From an uncultured Pelagibacteraceae bacterium (GTDB lineage: Bacteria > Pseudomonadota > Alphaproteobacteria > Pelagibacterales > Pelagibacteraceae): a DNA stretch of 64,000 nucleotides. The stretch covers positions 62,001 to 126,000 of the forward strand of contig CACNAR010000004.1 in assembly GCA_902618485.1 (NCBI GenBank), written 5' to 3'. Under the pieces are notes generated by a model that ran no database searches, was not told where the DNA came from, and worked only from the letters and a program-made list of their open reading frames with translations. The stretch's first letter is position 1. Every line of letters begins with the position of its first letter. Positions 53,554 to 64,000 of the stretch are shown here, one piece after another. The translations under genes were made by a program, and so were the position numbers.

Positions 53554-55377
53554 TTAACTTTCTAAAAAACTTTTCAACTGTTTAGATCTGCTTGGATGCT
53601 TTAACTTTCTTAAGGCTTTAGCTTCTATTTGTCTTATTCTTTCTCTTGTAACTGAAAATTGTAATCCTACTTCTTCAAGAGTGTGATCTGTATTCATTCC
53701 AACTCCAAATCGCATTCTAAGCACTCTCTCTTCCCTTGGTGTTAAAGTAGATAAAATTTTCGTTGTAGCCTCACCTAAATTTGACTTGATCGCCTGCTCA
53801 AGAGGAGCGAGCGCTTTGGTATCTTCGATAAAGTCACCTAAACTGCTATCCTCTTCATCCCCAACTGGTTTTTCTAAGGAGACAGGCTCTTTTGAAATTT
53901 TAAGAACTTTTCTTACTTTATCTAAGGGCATTCTTAATTTTTTGGCTAATTCCTCTGGAGTTGCCTCTCTTCCAAATTCACTTAATATTAATCTTTGAGT
54001 TCTAACAATCTTATTTATAGTCTCAATCATATGAACCGGGATTCTTATTGTTCTTGCCTGATCTGCAATAGATCTTGTTATTGCTTGTCGTATCCACCAA
54101 GTAGCATAAGTAGAAAATTTATAACCTCTTCTATACTCAAATTTATCGACTGCTTTCATTAAACCTATATTTCCCTCTTGAATTAAGTCCAAAAATTGCA
54201 AACCTCTGTTTGTATATTTCTTAGCAATCGAAATAACTAGCCTCAAATTTGCTTCAACCATTTCTTTTTTCGCTATTCTAGACTCTTTCTCTCCTTTTTG
54301 TACTCTGCTAACTAACTTTTTATAGTCAGTTACCGACATTCCTAATCTATGACTTATTTCAACTAATCTATCTCTAATATTTTTGAATTCATTTTTATTT
54401 TTTGAGAAAAATTGCTTCCATAAAGAATTCGTATCTAAAAACTTTTTTAAATTAGGATTAATTTCATTACCTATATAAAACTTTATAAATTCGTTTCGAG
54501 AAATCTTATGATCTATAGCTAATCTGAGCAAATTTCCCTCTAAAGAAACAATTTTTTTATTCTCTACATAATGTTTTTGAACCAACTCCTCTAAAACAGA
54601 CGGTGACAATTGAAGTGATTTAATATTTTCTAGAATATCATTAACTATTTTATCGTGACCTTTTTCTTTTGCAGGCGAAAAGGTCTTAGAGTTTAATACA
54701 CAATCTAATTTTTCTTTTTGGTACTTAATTAACTTATTATATTCTTTAGTTAATAAATTAACTGTTTTTAAAACTTTAGGTTTTATCTCACTTTCCATTG
54801 CAGCGAGTGTGGGATTAAAATCTTCATCTTCCTCACTGGCACCTTCTTCTTTTTCTAATTCTCCAGAATTTTTTTGTTTTGCACTAGGTCCCGTTGATTC
54901 ATCTTCCATGTAATTTGTGTCAATATCAATAATTTCTCGAACTAAAATTTCATCTTTCTGAAGTTTTTCATTCCATTCAAAAAATTGTTGAGCTGTTATA
55001 GGGCTTTGAGACAACGCAATTAGCATTACATCTTTTCCAGCTTCAATCCTTTTAGCGATAGCTATTTCACCTTCTCTTGATAATAACTCAACACCACCCA
55101 TTTCTCTAAGATACATTCTAATAGGATCATCACTTTTCTCGATTGTTTTGCCCTCTTCCTTGGATGAACTGTCTTTTTTTCTTAAAACTTTAAAATCTGA
55201 TTTTTTTTCTACTAGAGTTACTTTTTCATCAAGAATATGTATAAATGCTTGAGCAAGATTTTCATCAGACAAATTTCTCTTTCCTAGAGATTTGCTTAAT
55301 TCTTCGTATGTAATGAATCCTCTATGGGTTCCACGACCCATTAATCTCGCGAATGATTTTGTAATAATTCTTTCCAC
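53554..55377 (-). CDS. rpoD: Primary sigma factor RpoD (sigma-70)
   Basis: A 607-residue sigma factor. Region 1.1 ([16 protein letters not shown]), region 1.2 ([31 protein letters not shown]), an acidic non-conserved region (about 155-190), regions 2.1-2.4 ([38 protein letters not shown]), region 3, and region 4.2 ([20 protein letters not shown]). It directs most transcription. It follows dnaG after 66 bases and precedes tRNA-Val, a version of the classic macromolecular-synthesis operon. Confidence 0.97.
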   Translation of the reverse strand: MERIITKSFARLMGRGTHRGFITYEELSKSLGKRNLSDENLAQAFIHILDEKVTLVEKKSDFKVLRKKDSSSKEEGKTIEKSDDPIRMYLREMGGVELLSREGEIAIAKRIEAGKDVMLIALSQSPITAQQFFEWNEKLQKDEILVREIIDIDTNYMEDESTGPSAKQKNSGELEKEEGASEEDEDFNPTLAAMESEIKPKVLKTVNLLTKEYNKLIKYQKEKLDCVLNSKTFSPAKEKGHDKIVNDILENIKSLQLSPSVLEELVQKHYVENKKIVSLEGNLLRLAIDHKISRNEFIKFYIGNEINPNLKKFLDTNSLWKQFFSKNKNEFKNIRDRLVEISHRLGMSVTDYKKLVSRVQKGEKESRIAKKEMVEANLRLVISIAKKYTNRGLQFLDLIQEGNIGLMKAVDKFEYRRGYKFSTYATWWIRQAITRSIADQARTIRIPVHMIETINKIVRTQRLILSEFGREATPEELAKKLRMPLDKVRKVLKISKEPVSLEKPVGDEEDSSLGDFIEDTKALAPLEQAIKSNLGEATTKILSTLTPREERVLRMRFGVGMNTDHTLEEVGLQFSVTRERIRQIEAKALRKLKHPSRSKQLKSFLES

Positions 55378-55443
55378 TGCAATAAATTTGAATGTTCTTA
55401 TATAATGTTAAATTTATAAAAATCCATTAATAAATAATGTAAA

Positions 55444-57222
55444 TTAATTGATATTTTGCTTTTTTTTGAGCTCTTTTAGCTCATTAAATGTCGTCTCACT
55501 AAGATCTTTAGAAAACTTCGATTCTAACTCCTGAATTCTAAGTTCGAGATTATAGCTATTCAGATCTCTATTAATGTCATCCAATAATCCAATTACCTCA
55601 TGTTCATTTTTATTTTTTTTACCTAGGATATATTTAATTGGTGCAAACTTATCAATTTTTTCAATTAATTGTTTATCAATTTCTAGATCTTTAAGTGTGA
55701 GTTTTTCATCAAGTTTAAGTTTTGATAAAATTTTTGAAAAAATTTGCTTATTGACTTCAGTAAATAAACTCACACTCTCAATTAAATGGAGATTTTCTCT
55801 CATTAATTCTAAATTGTTCATTAAAAGATAAAGAAATGAAAATTCTTTGAGCTCTATTGCTGATAAAGATTTACTTTCATTAAAATATTTTTTTGTCGTT
55901 TCAAGAGATTTAACTTTTTTTACATAATTGAATTTTTTATTTAAATTAGTATGTGGTGCTAACTCAGAAATCTTTTCCAAAAAATACTCTAAAACATATT
56001 TTTTAATATATTCATCCTTTATAGTGTTTGCTATCAACCTGAGTTTTTTATCGAAAATTGCCATAGATGATGGGTTATTCTGAGTTTGTTTTTTATAGTG
56101 TGCAAAAATAAATTGGTGTATCGATATTTTATTTTCTTTTACAAAATTTAAAAAATAGTCTTTGCCATTTTTATTCACAAAACTATCAGGATCCTCTTTG
56201 TCAGGTAAAAATAAAAATGAAATTTGTTTTTCTGGTTTTAAATAAACAATAGAATTTTCTGCTGCTCTTAAAGCCGCTTTATAACCACTCTCATCCCCAT
56301 CAAAGCAAATTATAATATCATCGAAAAATTGATTTAATGTTAAAATTTGTCTATCAGTAAGCGAAGTACCTAAGTTGGCAACCGCATTTTCGATACCATT
56401 TTTTGATAATCCAACAACATCCATATAACCCTCAACAAGAAAAATATGATCTAGCTTATTAGACAATTTTCTACTCTGATCTAAATTATATAGATTTGAA
56501 CCTTTTTTGAAAAAGGGAGTTTCAGGAGAATTTATATATTTAGCGAGGTAATCACTTTTTTCGATTATTCTTCCACCAAGTGCAATGGTTTGGCCAGAAA
56601 TATTTTTAATAGGAAAAACTAAACGCCCCTTAAATCTCTCTATGTAAATTTTTTTTTTTTCATCAAAATAAAATAGTCCAGTGCTTATTAAAACTTCTTC
56701 ACTGAAATCTTTTCTCAATTTCTCAAAAAAATTTGGATTATTCTCTACATATCCAATTTTAAATTTTTTAACTTGATCTTTATTAATATTTCTCTCTTTT
56801 AGATAATTTCTTGCATTGTCATGAGTTTCATTTTTAATTAATTCATCGTGATAAAATTCAACATATTGACTAAATATTAAACAATACTCTTTCCATTTTT
56901 TTTCTCTTTCTTCATCTTGTTTTGTAAACATATAAGGTTGCATGCCAGCCAAATTTGCAAGATACTTTGCAGCTTCACCAAATCTGAGATTTTGTGTTTT
57001 CATAACAAAATCAAAAATGTTGCCATGTTCAGATGTAGCAAAACAATGATAAAATTCTTTTTCATCGTTAACCGTAAAAGATGGTGTTTTTTCATTTTTA
57101 AAAGGTGAAAGACCTACAAATTCTTTTCCTCTTTTTTTAAGATTTACAAATTTAGATACGACTGTTGAAACCTTTAACCTAGTTTTTATTTCATCAAGAT
57201 ATTCTTTTGGATATTTCATCAT
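55444..57222 (-). CDS. dnaG: DNA primase
   Basis: A 592-residue primase. The N-terminal module VGLSPFKNEKTPSFTVNDEKEFYHCFATSEHG matches the CHC2 zinc domain, but three of the four zinc ligands are replaced; alphaproteobacterial primases commonly lack them. The TOPRIM core has LVEGYMDVVGL and IICFDGDESGYKAALRA. The C-terminal helicase-binding part is present. It makes RNA primers at the fork. It overlaps yqeY by 4 bases and precedes rpoD. Confidence 0.95.
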   Translation of the reverse strand: MMKYPKEYLDEIKTRLKVSTVVSKFVNLKKRGKEFVGLSPFKNEKTPSFTVNDEKEFYHCFATSEHGNIFDFVMKTQNLRFGEAAKYLANLAGMQPYMFTKQDEEREKKWKEYCLIFSQYVEFYHDELIKNETHDNARNYLKERNINKDQVKKFKIGYVENNPNFFEKLRKDFSEEVLISTGLFYFDEKKKIYIERFKGRLVFPIKNISGQTIALGGRIIEKSDYLAKYINSPETPFFKKGSNLYNLDQSRKLSNKLDHIFLVEGYMDVVGLSKNGIENAVANLGTSLTDRQILTLNQFFDDIIICFDGDESGYKAALRAAENSIVYLKPEKQISFLFLPDKEDPDSFVNKNGKDYFLNFVKENKISIHQFIFAHYKKQTQNNPSSMAIFDKKLRLIANTIKDEYIKKYVLEYFLEKISELAPHTNLNKKFNYVKKVKSLETTKKYFNESKSLSAIELKEFSFLYLLMNNLELMRENLHLIESVSLFTEVNKQIFSKILSKLKLDEKLTLKDLEIDKQLIEKIDKFAPIKYILGKKNKNEHEVIGLLDDINRDLNSYNLELRIQELESKFSKDLSETTFNELKELKKKQNIN

Positions 57223-57683
57223 GATTTATTTAAAAGTTCTTTGATAAGGGATCCTGCTTTAGCAAAATCAATTTTATCAGAATGCTCTTTTTTTAATTCA
57301 CCCATAACTTTGCCCATATCCTTGAGGGAGGAAGCGCCCAGTTTTTTTATAATTTCCTCACATATTTTTCTTGTTTCCTCGTCACCTAAAACTTTTGGTA
57401 AAAAACTTGATATAATTTCATACTCATTTTGTTCAACCTCTAACAAGTCCGTTCGATTATTTTTTTTGTAAATTTCAATTGATTCGGTTCTTTGTTTGAC
57501 CATCTTTTTAAATAACTTTTTTATGTCCTCATCATCTGTTTCTTTCTTGTTGGGACCCGATCTATTTTGAATATCTAAATCTTTTATAGATGATAAAATT
57601 AACCTATAAGTTGATATTTTTGTTTTATCTTTAGATTTTAAAGCGTTTTTGTATTCAGTTTCGATTGTTTCTTTTAAAGACAT
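57219..57683 (-). CDS. YqeY/GatB-like domain protein
   Basis: A 154-residue protein of the YqeY family, related to the tail of GatB: SLKETIETEYKNALKSKDKTKISTYRLILSSIKDL, then DDEDIKKLFKKMVKQRTESIEIYKKNNR and the C-terminal MGKVMGELKKEH...FAKAGSLIKELL. The family is often found beside dnaG or rpsU. A tRNA-related function is suspected but unproven. It is first in the dnaG-rpoD run, overlapping dnaG by ATGATG. Confidence 0.88.
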   Translation of the reverse strand: MSLKETIETEYKNALKSKDKTKISTYRLILSSIKDLDIQNRSGPNKKETDDEDIKKLFKKMVKQRTESIEIYKKNNRTDLLEVEQNEYEIISSFLPKVLGDEETRKICEEIIKKLGASSLKDMGKVMGELKKEHSDKIDFAKAGSLIKELLNKS

Positions 57684-57809
57684 AATTTTTTAATCTACTT
57701 TAAAGCAAAAAATTCTCAAAAGAAAAATTGTTTTTTTTCAATTTTATAATACATCTCTGTTGCGATAATAATCCAATTATTGTATTAACCTTTAACTTAT
57801 GAGTTGTAA

Positions 57810-59006
57810 TTGATCAAAAAAGCAAAAAAAACTAACTCAAAAAAAATCTCACATAAACAAACAGGTATTTTAGTTCTTGAAAATAGACAGGTTTTTAAAG
57901 GCATTGGTATTGGCTACCAAGGAACTGCCACTGGAGAGGTTTGCTTCAACACCTCTCTTACAGGTTATCAAGAAATAATTTCTGATCCTTCTTATGCTGG
58001 ACAAATAATCAATTTTACTTTTCCTCATATTGGTAATGTGGGTACCAATAGTGAAGATCATGAATCTGATAAAATTTGGACGAAAGGTGTTATATTTAAT
58101 TCAGAAATAACTTCACCATCAAATTATAGATCTTTTTTACACCTAGATGCTTGGTTGAAAAAAAATAAAATAGTTGGAATTACTGGATTAGACACTAGAA
58201 ATTTAACCAATCTTATAAGAGATAAAGGTGCACCAAAAGGCACAATATCAGTCTCAAAAACAGGCAAATTTAATATAAAAAAGATCATCAATCTAACTGC
58301 AAAATGGAGTGGATTAAATAACTTAGATCTTGCAAAAGAGGTTACGACAAAAAAAGATTATCTTTGGAAAGGTTTTAAAACTTGGAAAAAACAAACTGGA
58401 TATCAAAAAAATAAACAAAAATCTTTTCATGTTGTTGCTATAGATTATGGAATTAAAAAGAATATTTTAAGATATTTTTCTGATTTTAAATGTAAAGTTA
58501 CAGTGGTTCCATGTAACACTAGTTATGAAAAAATTTCATCACTAAAACCTGATGGAATATTTCTGTCAAATGGTCCTGGAGATCCTGCTGCAACTGGAAA
58601 ATATGCTATTGGAATAATAAGAAATCTTATCAAAAAAAATTTTCCAATATTTGGAATTTGTCTTGGTCACCAATTACTTGGATTAGCATTAGGAGCAAAA
58701 ACTAAAAAAATGAAGCTTGGACATCGTGGAGCCAATCATCCAGTAAAAAACTTTATTAATGATAGTGTTGAAATTACCAGTCAAAACCACGGTTTTGAAA
58801 TTGTTAAAGAAGGTTTACCAAGAAATCTAGAAATTACTCATAAATCTTTGTTTGATGGAGGAATAGAGGGAATTCGATTAAAAAATAAACCTGTGTTTTC
58901 TGTTCAATATCATCCAGAGTCAAATCCAGGACCACAGGATAGTGTTTACCTTTTTCAAGAATTTATAAACAACATTAAAAAAAATGCCAAAAAGAAAAGA
59001 TATTAA
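57810..59006 (+). CDS. carA: Carbamoyl-phosphate synthase, small (glutaminase) subunit
   Basis: A 398-residue subunit. The N-domain holds [36 protein letters not shown]. The C-domain is a class I glutamine amidotransferase with [15 protein letters not shown] (nucleophile Cys) and [11 protein letters not shown] (His-Glu). It supplies ammonia to CarB for arginine and pyrimidine synthesis. The only in-frame start upstream of the conserved region is TTG at 57810, giving a lysine-rich leader of about 18 residues. carB overlaps its end by 23 bases. Confidence 0.95.
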   Translation: MIKKAKKTNSKKISHKQTGILVLENRQVFKGIGIGYQGTATGEVCFNTSLTGYQEIISDPSYAGQIINFTFPHIGNVGTNSEDHESDKIWTKGVIFNSEITSPSNYRSFLHLDAWLKKNKIVGITGLDTRNLTNLIRDKGAPKGTISVSKTGKFNIKKIINLTAKWSGLNNLDLAKEVTTKKDYLWKGFKTWKKQTGYQKNKQKSFHVVAIDYGIKKNILRYFSDFKCKVTVVPCNTSYEKISSLKPDGIFLSNGPGDPAATGKYAIGIIRNLIKKNFPIFGICLGHQLLGLALGAKTKKMKLGHRGANHPVKNFINDSVEITSQNHGFEIVKEGLPRNLEITHKSLFDGGIEGIRLKNKPVFSVQYHPESNPGPQDSVYLFQEFINNIKKNAKKKRY

Positions 59007-62000
59007 AAAAATTTTAGTCGTTGGAGCTGGCCCAATAATTATTGGTCAAGCTTGCGAATTTGATTATTCGGGAACCCAAGCATGTAAAGCATTAAAGGAT
59101 GAAGGCTATAAAGTAGTTTTAGTAAATTCAAATCCAGCAACAATAATGACTGACCCAGATGTTGCAGATAAAACTTATATAGAACCTATTACGTTAGAAA
59201 TTCTCGAGAAAATTTTAAAAAAAGAAAAACCCGATGCAATTTTACCAACCATGGGCGGCCAGACTGCGTTGAACTTGGCAATGGAAGCAGAAAAAAAGGG
59301 AGTTCTTAAAAAATACAAAATAGAACTTATTGGTGCTAATTCAAAAGCAATTTCTAATGCTGAGGATAGGAAAAAATTTAGAAAAAATATGATGGATATT
59401 GGTATAGATTTACCTAAATCAAAAGTTGTCAATAAATTCAATCAAGCCTCAAAAGTTTTAAAACAAATTGGTCTACCTGTAATTATTAGACCTGCTTTTA
59501 CACTCGGTGGTCTTGGCGGTGGAATAGCTAAAACAAAAAAAGACTTTTATAAAATAATTAAAAATGGATTACACGAGTCTCCAGTAAGCCAAGTTCTAGT
59601 TGAAGAATGTTTAGAGGGTTGGAAGGAATTTGAAATGGAGGTTGTAAGAGATAAGAAAGATAATTGTATCATTATTTGTTCAATAGAAAACATTGACCCA
59701 ATGGGAATTCACACAGGTGACTCTGTTACAATTGCACCAGCGTTGACACTTACTGATAAAGAATATCAAGTAATGAGAAACGCATCTATTGCATGCCTTA
59801 GAAAAATTGGTGTTGAAACAGGGGGATCTAATGTTCAGTTTGCAATAAATCCAAAAAATGGAAGAATGGTTATTATTGAGATGAATCCCAGAGTATCAAG
59901 ATCGTCTGCTTTAGCTTCTAAAGCAACAGGTTTTCCTATCGCTAAAATTGCTGCAAAACTTGCTGTTGGTTACACATTAGATGAATTAAAAAATGAGATA
60001 ACAAAAGTCACTCCTGCATCTTTTGAACCAACTATTGATTATGTTGTTACAAAAATTCCAAGATTTACCTTTGAGAAATTTTCGACTTCACCTGCAACTT
60101 TAGGCACATCAATGAAATCAGTTGGAGAGGCAATGGCGATAGGTCGAAATTTTAAAGAATCTTTACAAAAAGCACTGGTTTCTCTTGAAACAGGTTACTC
60201 AGGCCTAGATAGAGTTTTTAATATTAATAGAAAAGAAATAGAGAAAAAACTTAAAGAAAATATCCCTAATAAACTTTTACTTGTCGCAGAGGCATTTAGG
60301 AAAAAAATCAACATTAAAAGAATTCACAATTTATCGAAAATCGATCCATGGTTTTTAGAACAAATTAAAGAAATCGTAGATAACGAAAATAAACTTAAAA
60401 ACAAAGGTGTTCCAAGAGACTTTGTTGAATTCAATCGTATTAAATCTATTGGTTTTTCAGACAAAAAAATATCCGAATTAACCAAAATTCCTGAGAGTGT
60501 TGTAAGAAAAAGAAGAATGGCTTTAAAAGTATTACCTGTTTATAAAAAAGTAGATACTTGTGCTGCAGAATTTAAATCTTTTACACCTTATATGTACTCA
60601 AGTTATCAAAGAAATTTTTCACTCAACTCCGAGTGTGAAGCGGAACCAACTCAAAAGAAAAAAATCATTATCTTAGGAGGGGGTCCTAACAGGATTGGTC
60701 AGGGAATAGAATTTGATTATTGTTGTTGCCAAGCAAGTTTCGCTTTGAAAGATGCAGGTTTTGAAACGATTATGGTCAATTGTAATCCAGAAACTGTTTC
60801 AACAGATTATGATACAAGTGATCGATTGTATTTTGAACCTCTTAAAGAAGAGTATGTTTTCAATATAATTAAAAAAGAGCAAGAGAAAGGAAACTTGATT
60901 GGAGTAATAGCACAGTTTGGTGGCCAAACTCCTATAAAGTTGGCTGAATTTTTATATCAAAATAAACTTCCAATTTTAGGCACTCAATATACTTCGATTG
61001 ATCTTGCAGAAGATAGAGATCGATTTAGAAATCTTTTAAACAAATTAAAACTAAAACAAGCAGAAAGTGGCATTGCTAAAACTTACAAGCAAGCAATAAA
61101 AATTGCTGACAAAATTGGTTTACCTTTAATTGTAAGACCCTCTTACGTTTTAGGTGGAAGAGCCATGGAAATTGTATATGAGAAAAATGATTTAAAAAAG
61201 TTCGTTGAAGAAGCCTTTAAGGCTGCAGAGGATAATCCAATATTGATTGATAAATTTATTAATCAGGCAATGGAAGTTGATGTGGATGCATTATCTGATG
61301 GTAAAGATGTATTTGTTGCAGGTATCATGCAACATATTGAAGAGGCTGGTATTCATTCTGGAGACTCAGCGTGTAGTCTACCCCCTGTTTCTATCAAACC
61401 TTATTTAATTAAAGAAATAGAAAATCAAACAAGAAAATTAGCTTTAGCTTTAAAAGTTAAAGGATTTATGAATATCCAATTTGCAATTAAAAAAGATCAA
61501 ATCTATGTAATTGAAGTAAATCCAAGAGCAAGTAGAACTGTGCCTTTTGTATCAAAAGCAAAAGGTTTACCCCTTGCTAAAATTGCTTCAAGAATTATGG
61601 CTGGTGAAAGATTATCTAAATTTAATTTAAAAGATAAATCCAAAGGAATGTATGCTGTTAAAGAAGCTGTATTTCCATTTAATAAATTTCCAAATAGTGA
61701 CTTACTTTTAGGTCCTGAAATGAAATCAACTGGTGAGGTTATGGGTTTTGATAAAAATTTTGGTATGGCCTTTGCTAAAAGTCAGATTGCCTCTGCTAAT
61801 TCTTTACCAAAAGATGGTTTGGCTTTTATTTCATTAAAAGATGCACACAAAGATGAGGGAATTGATTTAGCAAAACAATTGATCAAGCTTAAATTTAAAT
61901 TATGCGCTACTAAAGGGACTGCTGAATATATTAGAAAATTTGGTATGAGATGTAAGAAGGTTAATAAAGTTAGTTCAGGCACTCCTCACATTGTTGATGT

Positions 62001-62208
62001 TTTAGATGCTAAAAAAATTGCTCTAGTAATTAATACTGGAGGCGGTAACAGTGAACATCGAGTTAGTGATGCTATAGCTTTAAGAAGAGCAACCTTAAAA
62101 AATAAAGTTCCTTATTGCACAAATATGTCAACCGCGTATGCTTGTTTAGAAGCGATAAAGTCACTAAAAACTAAAAAATTAGAAGTCACAGCTTTGCAAA
62201 ATATCTAG
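58984..62208 (+). CDS. carB: Carbamoyl-phosphate synthase, large subunit
   Basis: A 1074-residue protein of two homologous ATP-grasp halves: [20 protein letters not shown] with [14 protein letters not shown], and [19 protein letters not shown] with [14 protein letters not shown]. The C-terminal MGS-like allosteric domain ([19 protein letters not shown]) binds UMP or ornithine. It makes carbamoyl phosphate from bicarbonate, ammonia and two ATP. It overlaps carA by 23 bases. The stop is one base from the stop of the convergent surface-protein gene. Confidence 0.97.
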   Translation: MPKRKDIKKILVVGAGPIIIGQACEFDYSGTQACKALKDEGYKVVLVNSNPATIMTDPDVADKTYIEPITLEILEKILKKEKPDAILPTMGGQTALNLAMEAEKKGVLKKYKIELIGANSKAISNAEDRKKFRKNMMDIGIDLPKSKVVNKFNQASKVLKQIGLPVIIRPAFTLGGLGGGIAKTKKDFYKIIKNGLHESPVSQVLVEECLEGWKEFEMEVVRDKKDNCIIICSIENIDPMGIHTGDSVTIAPALTLTDKEYQVMRNASIACLRKIGVETGGSNVQFAINPKNGRMVIIEMNPRVSRSSALASKATGFPIAKIAAKLAVGYTLDELKNEITKVTPASFEPTIDYVVTKIPRFTFEKFSTSPATLGTSMKSVGEAMAIGRNFKESLQKALVSLETGYSGLDRVFNINRKEIEKKLKENIPNKLLLVAEAFRKKINIKRIHNLSKIDPWFLEQIKEIVDNENKLKNKGVPRDFVEFNRIKSIGFSDKKISELTKIPESVVRKRRMALKVLPVYKKVDTCAAEFKSFTPYMYSSYQRNFSLNSECEAEPTQKKKIIILGGGPNRIGQGIEFDYCCCQASFALKDAGFETIMVNCNPETVSTDYDTSDRLYFEPLKEEYVFNIIKKEQEKGNLIGVIAQFGGQTPIKLAEFLYQNKLPILGTQYTSIDLAEDRDRFRNLLNKLKLKQAESGIAKTYKQAIKIADKIGLPLIVRPSYVLGGRAMEIVYEKNDLKKFVEEAFKAAEDNPILIDKFINQAMEVDVDALSDGKDVFVAGIMQHIEEAGIHSGDSACSLPPVSIKPYLIKEIENQTRKLALALKVKGFMNIQFAIKKDQIYVIEVNPRASRTVPFVSKAKGLPLAKIASRIMAGERLSKFNLKDKSKGMYAVKEAVFPFNKFPNSDLLLGPEMKSTGEVMGFDKNFGMAFAKSQIASANSLPKDGLAFISLKDAHKDEGIDLAKQLIKLKFKLCATKGTAEYIRKFGMRCKKVNKVSSGTPHIVDVLDAKKIALVINTGGGNSEHRVSDAIALRRATLKNKVPYCTNMSTAYACLEAIKSLKTKKLEVTALQNI

Positions 62209-62209
62209 T

Positions 62210-64000
62210 TTAAAAAACTTTTCTTAAATTAAAAAAAGCTTGCTTAATATCACTTATATTAAAAGGGTCTTCATTTATTATCTTAAAATCTAGTTCAAAA
62301 TCATTAATGGTTTTGCTTAAGATATATTCTGATTTTAGATCATCAGATCCTTTAATATTAAAAGCATAATTTGTTTCTTTATTTGGCAGATATCCAATAG
62401 CAATATGAATTTTATCAGTATGTCCTAATCCTAGTGCTTGATTTCTTTCATATATTAAAAAAACACTAAAATTATCCTGAAGCACGATATCAATCCCAAT
62501 CTCACCATTAATACTGTGCAAGGCTCCAGAAGATAAACTATCATCAAAAGTTACACTGCTGTCACCTGTATATGTATATTTAAACTTTGAGGATTGATCC
62601 AAATCCATTATGTATTCAATTTTTCCGTGTCTTTTTATTGTATATTTTTCATTTAAGACATCTTCGACTGCAGCAAAACCTGCTCTAACTTTTTTCGTTC
62701 GAATGTGTTGATTTTCAACATCAATACCACCATTACCAGCTTCACTATAGGATCCTAAAATAGTGTGACCAATATCAAATCTTCCAGAAGGAATAATAGT
62801 CAAATTACCTTTTTTAATTTCATCTTTTATTCTTATTGTTCCATAAATCTGTTTTCCTTTTCTGTTAGCGGTTAAATTTTTACCATCTAGAACAGTTAAT
62901 AAATCAGACCTCAATCCTCCGACCCCAATAAAGGTATCAAGAAATTTAGTATCATCTTCTATTGGGGTTGTGGAATAATAGGTAATGTTAAATGTATCAG
63001 TGTCCAAATTGCTTCCAGAATTTCCAATATCAACATTATTTCTACCAACTCTAAATGCTAATCCTTTAATTCCATTTTCATCAGTAAATTTATCTACACC
63101 AAAGGTGATTGCATCTGTATCAATTTTCTTGGTAGATGAAATACTTGTATCTCCTATTCTTCCAACCGCAATACTTCCTTCGCTCCAATAAAATACATCT
63201 TCTTCTTTGACTTTTGCTTTTTTTTTAGCAGCAACATTTTTAACAATCTCGGTTAAAGAAGCTAATCTTTGATTAGTAAAATTAATATCAATATTTAAAT
63301 TAGTTAAATTTTGTTTATCTTTATTTCTTCTAATCCATTTTAATCGATTAAGTGCACTATCTGTTGAATGATCAATAGTTCTTTTGGCAATTTCTATTTG
63401 TGCTGATGCCATTCCAGTTCTATCTTTATTCTCAACAATTGAAGGGCATGTCTCAGAAAAAATAGTGAATGGACAAACTAAATTATATTCGAATATCTGA
63501 TCTATACCTCCATGACCGGGACCACTTCCAATGTATAATTTTAAACCACTAGGGTTGAATGCTACTCCTCTAGGTTGTGTATTTGATGGAGACGCAAAGT
63601 CAAATTTACCATCCAAAACAAATGATGAAGTATCGAATGCATTTGTAAGAGAAATCTGACTGATACCTGGGTTGCCTGAGTGACTAATAATAAAAATTCT
63701 TTTTCCATTAGCACTAAACCTAATTCCTGCTGAGTTGACTACATTAGTATTTGTACCTGTTCCCATATTAATTCCAGCTGTTGTTACAAGTTGAAGTGAG
63801 GTTATGTCGTATGGGGTTGAAAGAGTGTATTCTAATAATTTAGCAGAACTATCGTTCTGCCCAAACCAACTCAAAAATAATTTTGTACCTTTGTTGTTAA
63901 ATTCAAAACCTTGAAGCCTAATTTTACTGTGACTCGCGTAATCGTCTCCCACCAATGAAAAATTTCCAGCAGCACTGTCATTTAAATTATTTTTTGAATC
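62210..64000 (-). CDS. Second propeller-barrel surface protein, 5' end beyond window
   Basis: An open frame without a stop runs from 62210 to the right edge (about 596 visible codons), so its start is outside. It has the same three parts as the protein at 17692-19812: propeller-like repeats (LEYTLSTPYDITS, GVAFNPSGLKLYI), a helical linker with LNRLKWIRRNKDKQNLTNLN, and a C-terminal barrel starting near FYWSEGSIAVGRIGDTS and ending in VF, a typical outer-membrane terminus. It is a surface or outer-membrane protein of unknown ligand, a clear paralogue of the earlier gene. Confidence 0.72.
   Translation of the reverse strand, partial: DSKNNLNDSAAGNFSLVGDDYASHSKIRLQGFEFNNKGTKLFLSWFGQNDSSAKLLEYTLSTPYDITSLQLVTTAGINMGTGTNTNVVNSAGIRFSANGKRIFIISHSGNPGISQISLTNAFDTSSFVLDGKFDFASPSNTQPRGVAFNPSGLKLYIGSGPGHGGIDQIFEYNLVCPFTIFSETCPSIVENKDRTGMASAQIEIAKRTIDHSTDSALNRLKWIRRNKDKQNLTNLNIDINFTNQRLASLTEIVKNVAAKKKAKVKEEDVFYWSEGSIAVGRIGDTSISSTKKIDTDAITFGVDKFTDENGIKGLAFRVGRNNVDIGNSGSNLDTDTFNITYYSTTPIEDDTKFLDTFIGVGGLRSDLLTVLDGKNLTANRKGKQIYGTIRIKDEIKKGNLTIIPSGRFDIGHTILGSYSEAGNGGIDVENQHIRTKKVRAGFAAVEDVLNEKYTIKRHGKIEYIMDLDQSSKFKYTYTGDSSVTFDDSLSSGALHSINGEIGIDIVLQDNFSVFLIYERNQALGLGHTDKIHIAIGYLPNKETNYAFNIKGSDDLKSEYILSKTINDFELDFKIINEDPFNISDIKQAFFNLRKVF

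Noticed and set aside
55444-57222. Loss of zinc ligands in DnaG as a novelty
   Set aside because: Alphaproteobacterial primases commonly lack these ligands, so it is a lineage trait.
57684-57809. Four-codon ATG-AGT-TGT-AAT-TGA frame just before carA as a leader peptide
   Set aside because: It is too short, with no arginine or pyrimidine-related codons and no attenuator hairpin beside it.
1-64000. CRISPR array, prophage, insertion sequence or toxin-antitoxin island
   Set aside because: I saw no spaced repeats, transposase, integrase or terminal repeats; the window is dense core-like sequence.

Overview
The window looks like the chromosome of a free-living marine alphaproteobacterium of the SAR11 clade (Pelagibacterales). 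The support is: very AT-rich sequence, almost no intergenic space, genes overlapping by a few bases, a blue-type proteorhodopsin followed by ferredoxin, ferredoxin-NADP reductase and glutathione-transferase genes, alphaproteobacterial forms of DksA and DnaG, and no insertion sequence, phage or CRISPR array that I could see. The assignment is made from protein character and layout, not from a database search.

Layout. 1-9.4 kb: the start of a glycerate-kinase-like gene (cut by the left edge), a GFA-family and a cupin protein, the umuDC translesion polymerase operon, then a minus-strand chain of ArnT-like glycosyltransferase, GT2 glycosyltransferase, PEP carboxylase and a secreted alginate-lyase-like protein. 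9.4-10.2 kb: dksA followed by two tiny membrane-protein ORFs, each joined to the one before by start/stop overlap. 10.2-13.1 kb: the proteorhodopsin module. 13.2-25.2 kb: propionyl-CoA synthetase-like enzyme, SMR transporter, dihydroorotase-like protein, YgfZ, a large propeller-barrel surface protein, tRNA-Leu, nadA-nadC, a MazG-like hydrolase, fumC and an AsmA-like protein. 25.2-31.8 kb: uvrD, pepP, ligA, bamD.

28.9-49.7 kb, minus strand, is one long division and envelope cluster: mraZ-ftsZ-rsmH-ftsL-ftsI-murEF(fused)-mraY-murD-ftsW-murG-murC-murB-ddl-ftsQ-mini-ftsA-lpxC-bamD-ligA. It is unusual in three ways. ftsZ sits second, directly after mraZ. murE and murF are one 946-residue protein. 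The ftsA slot holds a 234-residue remnant that keeps the 1C (SHS2) region and a C-terminal amphipathic helix but has no ATPase lobe. The cluster promoter region carries a three-repeat MraZ box and a 19-bp element identical to one in front of umuDC, in the same orientation relative to the downstream gene.

49.9-64 kb: RNase P RNA, an AmpD/AmiD-like amidase, mlaA and mlaC, a tRNA with CAU anticodon, an FkbM methyltransferase, a tRNA-Val with a highly unusual T-loop, rpoD-dnaG-yqeY (all minus strand), carA-carB on the plus strand, and a second propeller-barrel surface protein, a paralogue of the one at 17.7 kb, cut by the right edge.

The best leads are the shared umuDC/mraZ promoter element together with the rebuilt ftsA/ftsZ arrangement, the tRNA-Val with swapped tertiary-contact bases, the dksA-coupled micro-ORFs, and the propeller-barrel paralogues. 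There is no stretch over 300 bases without a gene or RNA.
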